The position numbers were made by a program, and so were the translations under genes. Under the pieces are notes generated by a model. The model was given only the letters and a program-made list of their open reading frames with translations, had not been told where the DNA came from and searched no databases. Positions 44,902-52,449 of a stretch of 64,000 bases of DNA are shown one piece after another. Source of the stretch: PKWO01 sp036561005. Lineage in GTDB: Bacteria > Pseudomonadota > Gammaproteobacteria > Burkholderiales > Burkholderiaceae_D. Every line of letters begins with the position of its first letter. Position 1 is the stretch's first letter. The stretch spans positions 11,002 through 75,001 of the forward strand of contig DATBQE010000050.1 in the NCBI GenBank assembly GCA_036561005.1, in the 5' to 3' direction.

Positions 44902-46181
44902 TTCGCGCTCCTGATTTGCCATACTGCCGCCGACGGACTGGTGATGCCCAGGTTGCGCGCCGCCAAGGAAAATTTCATCTTGTCCATCGAAACCGGGTTC
45001 TCCGGTTTCATGTGCACGAGCAGGCTGTGATCGCGATATTCGATCGAAGCGATGACCGAAGCCGCCGTCTTGTGCGCTTTGTTCTGCTGCAATTCGGCAT
45101 TGAACACTTCCGCAAAATTGCCGGCCAGCTGGGCAAAATCGTCGGCCGACGCCTGACCAGAGTCGCGCTCGGCATTGGCGATCTTTTGCTGCATTTGCGC
45201 CATCGGATCAACGATCACGGTTTCATTGGGGAAGGCCGATTTGTAGATCTGGATCATGCTGTCGTTCAGGCTCTTCGATTCGCGCCTCATGCGCAACCAG
45301 TCGACATTAAGGCCAATCGCGTTGACCAGCATAATGAGTACGGCCAATATTGCTGCCCAGCGCCATTGCTTCCAATTGACTTGCGGGCCGCTGCTGGCTC
45401 CGAGCCCGGCCATCAGATTCATGGGGTTCTTGCCGAGAATGGCAATCACGCGCGGCCAGTTGTCGGCATACACCTGGGTGGAATCCATGCCTGTGGCGGC
45501 GGCACGCGCTGCGATCTCAGCCTGAAATTCCGGCACCCGCTCGTGCGCCACGTACAAATGCAGCGGCCGCGCCGGCGCGATAGCCCGGATTGCATCGAGC
45601 ACCTCGGCGGCTGCGGTAGCGGGCGTTTCAGGAAAAATTGGCAATCCGACCGCTTCCTGGGCGGCAAGTCGAAGGGCAAGATCAAGATCCGCACCGTGTT
45701 CGACCACGGCGGCGGTCACCATACCCTCCTCCTCGGCCAAAGGGAGACAGGATTGGCCCGGCACCATGGCCAGGCTGCGCGCACCGTAACCGGTAAATGC
45801 CTGCGCGAGAATGTCGAGCCAACTGCGCTGGGCGACCGCGGCCGTGCGCAGGTCGTCGTCAAAATCGCCGGCCACCACAACGCACTCGGATGGGTCGACC
45901 ATCAACTGATCTTCCACGAGGTTGGGCAAAGCCAGGCGCAATTTGGCCGCAGTGAGCGGCGGCGTTTTAACGCGCAGCAAACTGACGTCGCTGGCGGCCA
46001 ACAAAAGGATCACGCGGTCGGCGGACGCAACCATGCCGGCCAGGTCGGCGAGCGCGGCAATACCTTCCTTTTCCACGGCACCGCCTTGGGAGGCCAATGC
46101 GTAGCTGCTGGGCAAGTTCAGCCAGTGCTCGGCTGCCTCCGCCGCTGCCTTCGAAGGCAAGCGTATATACAGTATGCTCAA
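44898..46181 (-). CDS. gspL: type II secretion protein GspL
   Basis: A 427-residue protein whose apparent start is TTG (46181, MSILYIRLPSK). The N-terminal half is the cytoplasmic actin-like domain that recruits GspE. A transmembrane helix near WRWAAILAVLIMLVNAIGL (about residue 273-291) leads to a periplasmic ferredoxin-like domain. The stop codon overlaps the gspM start. The gap to gspK upstream is 67 bases. Confidence 0.88.
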   Translation of the reverse strand: MSILYIRLPSKAAAEAAEHWLNLPSSYALASQGGAVEKEGIAALADLAGMVASADRVILLLAASDVSLLRVKTPPLTAAKLRLALPNLVEDQLMVDPSECVVVAGDFDDDLRTAAVAQRSWLDILAQAFTGYGARSLAMVPGQSCLPLAEEEGMVTAAVVEHGADLDLALRLAAQEAVGLPIFPETPATAAAEVLDAIRAIAPARPLHLYVAHERVPEFQAEIAARAAATGMDSTQVYADNWPRVIAILGKNPMNLMAGLGASSGPQVNWKQWRWAAILAVLIMLVNAIGLNVDWLRMRRESKSLNDSMIQIYKSAFPNETVIVDPMAQMQQKIANAERDSGQASADDFAQLAGNFAEVFNAELQQNKAHKTAASVIASIEYRDHSLLVHMKPENPVSMDKMKFSLAARNLGITSPSAAVWQIRSAK

Positions 46182-46248
46182 AGTCTCATCTTCCCCATCA
46201 AGAGCGGTCGAATCGCCGCGCTATATTCTATTTACAGTCAGTCGACGG

Positions 46249-47316
46249 TCAGTTCTGCCGCGTCCAGATAATTGCAGTATTGGTGCCATTTCGCTGAATC
46301 AGCGATTGTACGTCGAGTGCGGCCCGGCTCAAGCGAACTTTGCCGTTTACCAGAAAATAATTTGTTTTCACGTCGGCGGTATTGTTCCCCAGAGTTGCCG
46401 ATTGACCGGTCAAATGTGAGGTAAAGTCGGCCAGGCTATTGTAGAAAGTGCGCCTGGCCACGATGCCGGATGCCTCCCCGAGCGACAGGGTGGAGACAAT
46501 CGCGCTCAACACCTCGGCTGGCGCCGTATTGACATTGACCGGCGTCGGGGTCGGCAAGACAATCACGAAATCCTTCAACTTGGCCAGAATTTGCGGCGTA
46601 AAACCCGGCACGGCCAACAGGTCGTCGCGCTGCGTCAAACCCAGCGGCTCGGACGATTCCCCCGAACCGGCCGTCGGCAGTGCGCCGGTTATTGGCGTCA
46701 TTCCAGCGGTCGTCGGTGTCACATTATTCGCGCCGGCGGTCGCGGCAGCACTTGCAGCCGAAGCCTGGGCCGCCGCAGCGGCAGCGGCTTGCTGGGTCTG
46801 GCCGCTGTTCTTTTGCGCGGTCAGCATGGTATTGGCCGCCGCCTGCGCCAACGATGGCGGCAAGCCCAGATTGGTTAACAAGCGACCGAATGCGGTCACC
46901 TGGTTCGGATCGATCACGCCGCCGACACACAAATTGGTCAGGTTATAGCGCGATTGGGCATCGATGATATTGCCCGACAGTGTGGCGTCGCTGGCCTCTT
47001 CTTCGCTACGATTATTGTCGACATACTGATCCAGGCGGGTTTCTTCGAGCGGCACGGCCCACGGTTCGCCGAGGTGGTCGATATTCGAATTGCGCGCATC
47101 TTCGCGCAGTACCAGGCGCGCATAGTCGAGCGCCCCGCGCAGGATCCATTGCTTTTGCAACTGCAGACGCTGATTTTCGATCGAGCGAACCTGAACCTGC
47201 TGTTGCCAGAAAAGGCTCGCCACAATCGTGATGGCCAGCGTGGTCAGCAGCAAGGCAGTAATGACGGCGACGCCGCGTTGTTTCCGTCCAGAATGGGAAG
47301 AAGCCGATCGTTTCAT
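46249..47316 (-). CDS. gspK: type II secretion minor pseudopilin GspK
   Basis: A 355-residue minor pseudopilin. The start MKRSASSHSGRKQRGVAVITALLLTTLAI at 47316 has ATGA overlap with gspJ. The prepilin leader ends with RG|VAVITALLL, lacking the usual Glu-5, as is normal for GspK. It has an Ala/Gln-rich insertion around residues 165-200 (AAAAAAQASAASAAAT). The C-terminus contains the GspK helix-turn segment NVNTAPAEVLSAIV. Confidence 0.92.
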   Translation of the reverse strand: MKRSASSHSGRKQRGVAVITALLLTTLAITIVASLFWQQQVQVRSIENQRLQLQKQWILRGALDYARLVLREDARNSNIDHLGEPWAVPLEETRLDQYVDNNRSEEEASDATLSGNIIDAQSRYNLTNLCVGGVIDPNQVTAFGRLLTNLGLPPSLAQAAANTMLTAQKNSGQTQQAAAAAAAQASAASAAATAGANNVTPTTAGMTPITGALPTAGSGESSEPLGLTQRDDLLAVPGFTPQILAKLKDFVIVLPTPTPVNVNTAPAEVLSAIVSTLSLGEASGIVARRTFYNSLADFTSHLTGQSATLGNNTADVKTNYFLVNGKVRLSRAALDVQSLIQRNGTNTAIIWTRQN

Positions 47317-47972
47317 GCGGCCCCGATCAAAAACACCTTGAGCATTACGGCGCCGGCCTGGGGCTGCAGTGATATTTCCAGCCCCTTCAGTGCATTGGGG
47401 TTGCCGACCTGGCCTGGAATTGCAGTTGCCGCTGCCGCAGGCGCTGCGCCCGTCTGCCATGGTCCGGCGCCCATCCAGGTACGCATCGACATGCTGGCCA
47501 GTCCGGTTTGCAGCGTCACAGCCTGGGCCTCGCCATCGCCGCCGTCGTTGCCGGTCGAACTCCACAGCGCATCGAGCTCTTTCAGGTCGCGCGTGGTGGC
47601 CGACTCGCGCCTGGTCAGCACGCCCTTGTCGAGGCGATAGACGACGACTTCCAGGCGCGAGGGCTGGCCATCCGCGAAGACCGTACGCACCAGGCGCAGG
47701 CGCTCGCTGTCGGCCATCAATTGCGGCCGCGCGCCAATGATGGAAACGGGTGCCACATTGGCGCAATCGCTTTGCATCTGGGCGAAGGTCAATTGCATGC
47801 CGCGCGTTTCCTCCAATTGGCTGGTCAGTACCGTGCGCGCGCGCATGATTCCGTCGAGCCCGCGCCATCCGAGCACGGCCACAATCGCCAGCACGCCGAT
47901 GGCGACCAGCAATTCGATCAAGGTAAAGCCGCTGACCGCCCTGATTCCACCGCGCTGAATCTTGTCCCTCAT
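47313..47972 (-). CDS. gspJ: type II secretion minor pseudopilin GspJ
   Basis: A 219-residue pseudopilin started at ATG 47972 (MRDKIQRGGIRAVSG|FTLIELLVAIGVLAIV). The processing site G|FTLIE and hydrophobic helix are clear, and the rest fits GspJ. The start overlaps the gspI stop by ATGA, and its stop overlaps gspK the same way. Confidence 0.92.
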   Translation of the reverse strand: MRDKIQRGGIRAVSGFTLIELLVAIGVLAIVAVLGWRGLDGIMRARTVLTSQLEETRGMQLTFAQMQSDCANVAPVSIIGARPQLMADSERLRLVRTVFADGQPSRLEVVVYRLDKGVLTRRESATTRDLKELDALWSSTGNDGGDGEAQAVTLQTGLASMSMRTWMGAGPWQTGAAPAAAATAIPGQVGNPNALKGLEISLQPQAGAVMLKVFLIGAA

Positions 47973-48370
47973 CGCGGCACCAATTGATTGAGCTTGATGA
48001 TGCGGCGGTCGGGCGCCTGGGTATCGGCAACGCTGACCTCGACGCGACGGAACATCGGGTTCGGGGTCGACAGCACCACTTCCTTGCAAATCAGATGCAT
48101 GTCGCCTTGCGGGCAATCGAAAGAGCGCTCGCCGAGGTCGGGAAATTCGCTGGCCAGGCGGATTTGCGTTAGCCGATTTTCGGCAGACCAGGTTGCCATC
48201 ATGATGGCGCGCAAGCCTTCGCTATTGTGGGTCAGGCTGCCGACCGCGCGCAGACTGGCGCCCAGCGCAGTCACGACGATAGCCAGGGCAACCAGGACTT
48301 CGAGCAGGGTGAATCCGGCAGACGCGCGCGACGCCGGATTGCGTCTTGGTGATTGAGCGGTATGCATCAT
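47969..48370 (-). CDS. gspI: type II secretion minor pseudopilin GspI
   Basis: A 133-residue pseudopilin, started at the ATG 48370 that overlaps the gspH stop as ATGA. The processing site is SAG|FTLLEVLVALAIVV. The following pilin globular part is short, as in GspI. It is coupled to gspJ by overlap and is a core part of the pseudopilus tip with J and K. Confidence 0.92.
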   Translation of the reverse strand: MMHTAQSPRRNPASRASAGFTLLEVLVALAIVVTALGASLRAVGSLTHNSEGLRAIMMATWSAENRLTQIRLASEFPDLGERSFDCPQGDMHLICKEVVLSTPNPMFRRVEVSVADTQAPDRRIIKLNQLVPR

Positions 48371-48840
48371 TCGACCGAGAAGTGGCCGATACCGTCGGCG
48401 TGGATCGCGACTGAATCGTCGCCGGCTGTGAGGGTCAGCACAAACGGCTTGTCGACCGGCTCGCGGCCGAACACGATACGCAGTGGATTCTTGCCGGTTT
48501 CCGGCTGCGGCGTCATCAGCAGGGTAATGGGCGCGCGTTTGAATTCGCGCGCGCGCATCAGATCGTCATCGGAAATCGGCTGCCATTCGGTATCGTTGCG
48601 GATCTGGAAATCATAGTGATTTTCATCCGCCTCGAACGCAACCGGGCGATTGCGCACAATTGCTTCGTCACGCGCGAGCTGCAATAAAAGCGCGATGCGC
48701 TGCGCATCATTTTGCAGGCTTTTTTGTCCGTTGGGCATGGCATTGAAAGAAACCATGCCTAGCGTGATGCCGACAATCACCAGCACCACCAGCAACTCAA
48801 GCAGGGTAAAACCGCGTGACAGCGCCTGACGGGTCGTCAT
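48367..48840 (-). CDS. gspH: type II secretion minor pseudopilin GspH
   Basis: A 157-residue pseudopilin if started at MTTRQALSRG (48840); a GTG at 48879 would overlap gspG by ten bases. The processing site is RG|FTLLELLVVLVIVGITLGMV, followed by the GspH/FimT globular domain. It is between gspG and gspI. Confidence 0.9.
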   Translation of the reverse strand: MTTRQALSRGFTLLELLVVLVIVGITLGMVSFNAMPNGQKSLQNDAQRIALLLQLARDEAIVRNRPVAFEADENHYDFQIRNDTEWQPISDDDLMRAREFKRAPITLLMTPQPETGKNPLRIVFGREPVDKPFVLTLTAGDDSVAIHADGIGHFSVE

Positions 48841-48869
48841 CACGGCCCGTTTGCGCTGTTCAGGCTTAA

Positions 48870-49325
48870 CTAGTCCCACGAACCAATGTCGGCATCATTG
48901 CCGCTGCCGCCTGGTTGGCCATCGGCGCCGAGCGAAAATACATCGATCTCACCATGTACGCCGGGGGAGAGATACTGATAGGTATTGCCCCAGGGGTCCT
49001 TGGGCAATTTGTCGAGATAGCCTTTCCATGAATTGGCTGTTGGCCCCGCAGTCGGCTTCGACACCAATGCCTGCAATCCCTGTTCGGTAGTCGGGTAACG
49101 CGAATTGTCGAGCTTATACGTTTTCAGCGCCGTCATGATGCTGGCAATGTCGGCTTTGGCCGCCGTCACCTTGGCTTCCTCACCGCGGCTCAGCAAGCTT
49201 GGCACGACCATGGCAGCCATAATGCCGATGATCAGCATCACAACCATCATTTCAATCAGGGTGAAACCGCGCGCACGGCGGCTGCCTTGCGCTTTACGAC
49301 GTGCTGTCAGAAGAGAGAGTCTCAT
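48870..49325 (-). CDS. gspG: type II secretion major pseudopilin GspG
   Basis: A 151-residue major pseudopilin, first gene of the T2SS operon. The start at 49325 (MRLSLLTARRKAQGSRRARG) precedes the processing site RG|FTLIEMMVVMLIIGIMAAMV. The typical calcium-binding C-terminus LGADGQPGGSGNDADIGSWD is intact. A TATACT -10 (49384-49379, minus) lies about 55 bases upstream, with no good -35. The prepilin peptidase gene is not in the window. Confidence 0.95.
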   Translation of the reverse strand: MRLSLLTARRKAQGSRRARGFTLIEMMVVMLIIGIMAAMVVPSLLSRGEEAKVTAAKADIASIMTALKTYKLDNSRYPTTEQGLQALVSKPTAGPTANSWKGYLDKLPKDPWGNTYQYLSPGVHGEIDVFSLGADGQPGGSGNDADIGSWD

Positions 49326-49618
49326 GGAAGTTTCTTTTGGGAATGACCAATGGATCAAATAAAAAGCGAGTATAAAGCGGAAGCAGGCATTGTTACACCA
49401 CTATCCCGGCCAACACTGAATTTTTTTCGCGCACGAATAAGACTATGCGGAACAAAAAAAGTGCCGCCTGCAAACATTTAAATTGTGTAACGGTGTGATT
49501 GCCAAGGTCAAGCTGGCAAATCTACTTGGAGAAGTGGTCTCGCTACCGGAAGAGACCGAGGAGGTACTCTAATCGCTACACTCAGGCACATCGATGATGC
49601 GCCGCAACAAACCAATTT
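49326..49618. other. 293-bp spacer between gspG and the bufferin cluster
   Basis: The gspG-proximal part carries the -10-like TATACT. The middle is AT-rich. At 49497-49571 an open frame without ATG reads (GTG) VIAKVKLANLLGEVVSLPEE and ends TAA; it may be a chance frame or a relic. No terminator for the bufC gene is seen between 49571 and 49618. Confidence 0.45.
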
Positions 49619-50416
49619 TCAGGTTGGATCGGCGTCGAGATGCAAGGCAGTCAGCACGGATTCGTTCATCCATGTGTGCAGCCAGCCTGCGATTTGTCCG
49701 GTGATGTCCTCGTCGGACGTTTCCGCTGCAGCAGAGCACACGTCGGAAAAGCTGCGGCCCTCGGCCAAGCCGCGCAGCGCGAGCGCTTCATAGGCGTTGA
49801 GCGAGCGAAAATGCGGCTGCAGTTCTTTGCGCCAGACCAGCCAGGTGCAAGGTTCCTCGCTCCTCAAAGCGTCAGGTGGCGCCTCGTCCCGGCCCAGTGC
49901 AAGCCAGATGGCAGGAATATTCCAATGCAAGCTGAGCAACTGCAAAGAAGGATGCAGCGCAAAACCGAGCGTTTCCCAAGCCTCCGGCGCCAGCCCTTGC
50001 AGGTCTTGCAATGTCAAGATCGGCGCATCCGCGGCGTCGAATGCCAGACCCAGGGCCCACTCAAAGGCTGCCAGTTCTGCAACCATCGGATGGTCGGGAA
50101 GCGATTCGGCGGCAAATGCGGCGAAGTGGTCGCCAAACCACCGCAGGTTACGAAACTGCGATGGATAGCGCTCTATATAGTCCCGACATAGCGCGGCGAA
50201 GGCGTCGTCACCGACGTACGCGTACGTTTTGTCGAACGCTTCGGCAAGCGCTTCGCCCAGGCGTATCCGGTAGGCGTCATAGTAAATTGCCAGCCTGTCC
50301 TGCACCGGCAAACCAAATTGGCTGTCGATCAAAGCAGCGATTGCGGGTTGCTCGCGATCGCCACGCAACACATAGGTTTGAAATTGATCCTGAATCGTTT
50401 GCAGGGAGGCGTTCAT
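49619..50416 (-). CDS. bufC: BufC-type DUF2063 partner protein
   Basis: A 265-residue protein started at MNASLQTIQDQFQTYVLRGD (50416), overlapping the bufB stop by ATGA. The N-terminal DUF2063 domain is recognisable (LPVQDRLAIYYDAYRIRLGEAL, YIERYPSQFRNLRWFGD). DUF2063 proteins accompany DUF692 enzymes in methanobactin (MbnC) and bufferin clusters and recognise the precursor peptide. Their known role is to bind the leader and help position the core for the oxygenase. No BufD-type DoxX gene is next to it. Confidence 0.85.
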   Translation of the reverse strand: MNASLQTIQDQFQTYVLRGDREQPAIAALIDSQFGLPVQDRLAIYYDAYRIRLGEALAEAFDKTYAYVGDDAFAALCRDYIERYPSQFRNLRWFGDHFAAFAAESLPDHPMVAELAAFEWALGLAFDAADAPILTLQDLQGLAPEAWETLGFALHPSLQLLSLHWNIPAIWLALGRDEAPPDALRSEEPCTWLVWRKELQPHFRSLNAYEALALRGLAEGRSFSDVCSAAAETSDEDITGQIAGWLHTWMNESVLTALHLDADPT

Positions 50417-51258
50417 GCTGCGGCCACCAATTGTTGTTGGCCGGCGATATTGCGCGCCAACTGCAATTCGTCGATCAATTCCGGCAAGGGCGGGATATTG
50501 TCGTCCCGCTCGATCATGGCGGCGACTGTGCCGAAGCGCCGCACGGCGGCAGCGTATAGGTCCCATACCGGATTGGTAATTGGATGGTCGTGCGTGTCGA
50601 CGATGTAATCGCCGTGGTCAGTATGGCCGGCAAGGTGAATTTGCTGCACCCGTCCGACCGGTATCGCATTCAAGTATTGCATCGGGTCGAAGCCGTGGTT
50701 GACACTGCTGACGTAGATGTTGTTCACGTCGAGCAGGATCAGGCTGTCCGATTCTTCGGCAATTGCACTGACGAACTCCCACTCCTTCAAGGTGTCGCCG
50801 GCGAAGGCGACGTAGCTCGACACGTTTTCCAATAGCAGTGGGCGCCCCAGATATTCCTGCACACGGCGCACATTCTGCGCCACGAGTTTCACGGTTTCTT
50901 CGGTGTAGGGTAGCGGAAACAGATCGTGCAGGTTACGTCCGTGCACACCGGTCCAGCAAATGTGATCGGACATCCAGAGCGGCTCGACGCGCTGCATGAG
51001 GCGCTTCAAATCGGCCAGATATTCTTCCGACGGTCCGTTCGGTGTGCCGATCGACATCGACACGCCGTGCATCACCATGGGGTAGTCGCGCCGGATCTTG
51101 TCGAGCATCGCCAATGGCTTGCCGCCAGGGACCATGTAGTTCTCGGACAGGATTTCAAACCAGTCGACCTGGCACGGTGCGGCGAGAACTTCTGCGTAGT
51201 GATCGGTGCGCAAACCGAGGCCGAAACCCGGCGATGGAACCAGCATGGAAGTCGACAT
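50413..51258 (-). CDS. bufB: BufB-type multinuclear iron oxygenase (DUF692/MNIO)
   Basis: A 281-residue TIM-barrel enzyme started at MSTSMLVPSPGFGLGLRTDH (51258); MLVPSP (51246) is an alternative. Ligand-bearing segments typical of DUF692 are VMHGVS (H64), DHICWTG (D98-H99), ENVSS (E144), LLDVNN (D177), NHGFDP (H188), IHLAGHTDHG (H208, H212) and DTHDHP. MbnB, a relative, modifies cysteine to oxazolone-thioamide, and bufferin enzymes make thiooxazoles; that reaction is inferred here. It follows two precursor genes and precedes bufC. Confidence 0.9.
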   Translation of the reverse strand: MSTSMLVPSPGFGLGLRTDHYAEVLAAPCQVDWFEILSENYMVPGGKPLAMLDKIRRDYPMVMHGVSMSIGTPNGPSEEYLADLKRLMQRVEPLWMSDHICWTGVHGRNLHDLFPLPYTEETVKLVAQNVRRVQEYLGRPLLLENVSSYVAFAGDTLKEWEFVSAIAEESDSLILLDVNNIYVSSVNHGFDPMQYLNAIPVGRVQQIHLAGHTDHGDYIVDTHDHPITNPVWDLYAAAVRRFGTVAAMIERDDNIPPLPELIDELQLARNIAGQQQLVAAA

Positions 51259-51281
51259 GGCAGACGGAATTGTATGGAGAA

Positions 51282-51310
51282 TTCGCCGGCCGCGTGAGCG
51301 GGCCGGCGAA
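51282..51310 (-). promoter_or_regulatory. perfect intercistronic hairpin between precursor and enzyme genes
   Basis: A 10-bp perfect stem TTCGCCGGCC / GGCCGGCGAA with a 9-base loop lies between the second bufA stop and the bufB start. It has no T-tract. Such structures can protect upstream mRNA or attenuate transcription, giving more precursor than enzyme. Structure is seen; role is inferred. Confidence 0.6.
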
Positions 51311-51331
51311 AGGAACAAGCTTGCAGCCGGA

Positions 51332-51598
51332 TTACTTGGCGTCGATGACCTTGCCGCCCTTGGCGCTGCATTCTGCTGCAGTGGTAGCCAGGAAACCATG
51401 GCCCTTGCAGGTGTTCTGACCCTTGCAGGCATTTTCCGCTGTCTTGCAGTCGCTCTTGCCCTTGCAGCTATTGATGCCGGCGCAATGCACGGTGTCACCG
51501 GTGCCGGCCGATACCGGCGTGGCGGAAACGGCGCCTGACAAAGCCATGGCAGCAGCGGCGGCAGCGATTAAAGCACCTGATTTGAATGTTTGTTTCAT
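51332..51598 (-). CDS. bufA: bufferin-type metallophore precursor 2 (DUF2282-like)
   Basis: An 88-residue peptide starting MKQTFKSGALIAAAAAAMAL, a signal peptide cleaved near VSA-TP. Six cysteines at 39, 45, 51, 58, 64 and 77 lie in repeats: HCAGINSCKG, DCKTAENACKG, QNTCKG. These spacings are identical to the neighbour. AGGAG lies eight bases before the ATG. It is modified by the adjacent DUF692 enzyme by inference. It is the closer precursor to bufB. Confidence 0.9.
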   Translation of the reverse strand: MKQTFKSGALIAAAAAAMALSGAVSATPVSAGTGDTVHCAGINSCKGKSDCKTAENACKGQNTCKGHGFLATTAAECSAKGGKVIDAK

Positions 51599-51631
51599 TT
51601 TCGTATCTCCTAAAGTTTGTGGAACATTTAT

Positions 51632-51694
51632 GGATACTACCGCCCGCGAGTCCTGAGCCAGCTCAATCGAGCGCAGGCTATTCTGGCAGTATCC
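51632..51694. repeat. inverted repeat between the two precursor genes
   Basis: GGATACT (51632-51638) and AGTATCC (51688-51694) can pair across 49 bases, with GCC-GGC pairing further in. It lies in the 169-bp spacer between bufA copies. It may be part of a structured leader; no terminator T-tract is seen. Confidence 0.3.
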
Positions 51695-51767
51695 GCTGAA
51701 AAGGTGAAGCTTTTGTGAAAACCTGTTGCTATTGGTGTTGCTCGGTATTGCGCGTTGTTACAACGTA

Positions 51768-52046
51768 TTACTTGGCATCCTTGTCGAGGTCGATAATCTT
51801 GCCGCCCTTCTTCAGGCATTGGCCAGCCTTGGCGCTGAGAAAGCCGTGACCTTTGCAGGTGTTCTGGCCCTTGCAGGCATTTTCCGCCGTCGCGCATTCG
51901 CTCGTGCCCTTACAGCTATTGATGCCTGCGCAGTGCACAGTGTCGCCGGCGCTGACGGAAGCGGTGCCGGCCATGACGGAACCGGACAAAGCCATTGCGG
52001 CGGCAGCTGCGGCAATCAGGGCGCCGGTTTTGATCGTTTGCTTCAT
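51768..52046 (-). CDS. bufA: bufferin-type metallophore precursor 1 (DUF2282-like)
   Basis: A 92-residue peptide, first gene of the cluster. Signal peptide MKQTIKTGALIAAAAAAMAL then cleavage near VMA-GT. Six cysteines at the same positions as precursor 2 (39, 45, 51, 58, 64, 77) and the same CAGINSCKG, ENACKGQNTCKG units; the C-terminus KIIDLDKDAK differs. TTTGGAG is six bases before the ATG. A longer in-frame extension upstream is rejected because it would bury the signal peptide. Export before or after modification is not known. Confidence 0.9.
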   Translation of the reverse strand: MKQTIKTGALIAAAAAAMALSGSVMAGTASVSAGDTVHCAGINSCKGTSECATAENACKGQNTCKGHGFLSAKAGQCLKKGGKIIDLDKDAK

Positions 52047-52449
52047 GTGTATCTCCAAAGTCGAATTGAATCGGGTTAAATTCAGGTTAAATAAGTCCAG
52101 CGCGTTACCACATCGGAGCAATGTCATCGCGTGCCTAACCAGCATCCAGCTCCGCTGTGCCGCCCTGCCTTCGCGATATCTGCTGCCATTTCGTCGGGGT
52201 ACTTTCGTTTTACTTACACCGATTTGCAAAAAATTTCTTCGGCATGATGGTAATACGCCACCGGCAATAAAACGGATTCAGGTTTCCACGTTGCCGCTCA
52301 AGCAGCTGCCCGGAGTTTTTTGTTTCCAGCAAGAAATCCCTGCATTAGCTAAACTAGCAGTCGGCAAGATCCATTGCCGCCCCCCTACAAGCAGGCGCCA
52401 GTCACCGCTGCGCAGCCCATAAAAATGTAAAAAAAAGGAAAAATGTTCC
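52047..52449. other. 403-bp divergent region of the bufferin cluster
   Basis: On the bufA side there is a direct repeat GGTTAAA-ttca-GGTTAAA (52074-52091, plus strand), 30-45 bases before the bufA start, that could bind a regulator or sigma factor. No clean sigma70 or known copper box was found. The right side upstream of the M61 gene has an imperfect hairpin CTGCATTAG / CTAGCAG near 52341-52361 and AAGGAA before the ATG. Confidence 0.4.

Noticed and set aside
47317..48030. N-terminal extension of GspK into an apparent 593-residue protein
   Set aside because: The extension is a shifted frame across gspJ; the prepilin leader of GspK starts at 47316 with ATGA overlap to gspJ.
52047..52229. In-frame upstream extension of the first bufferin precursor
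   Set aside because: It would place the signal peptide inside the protein; the ATG at 52046 has a good ribosome site.
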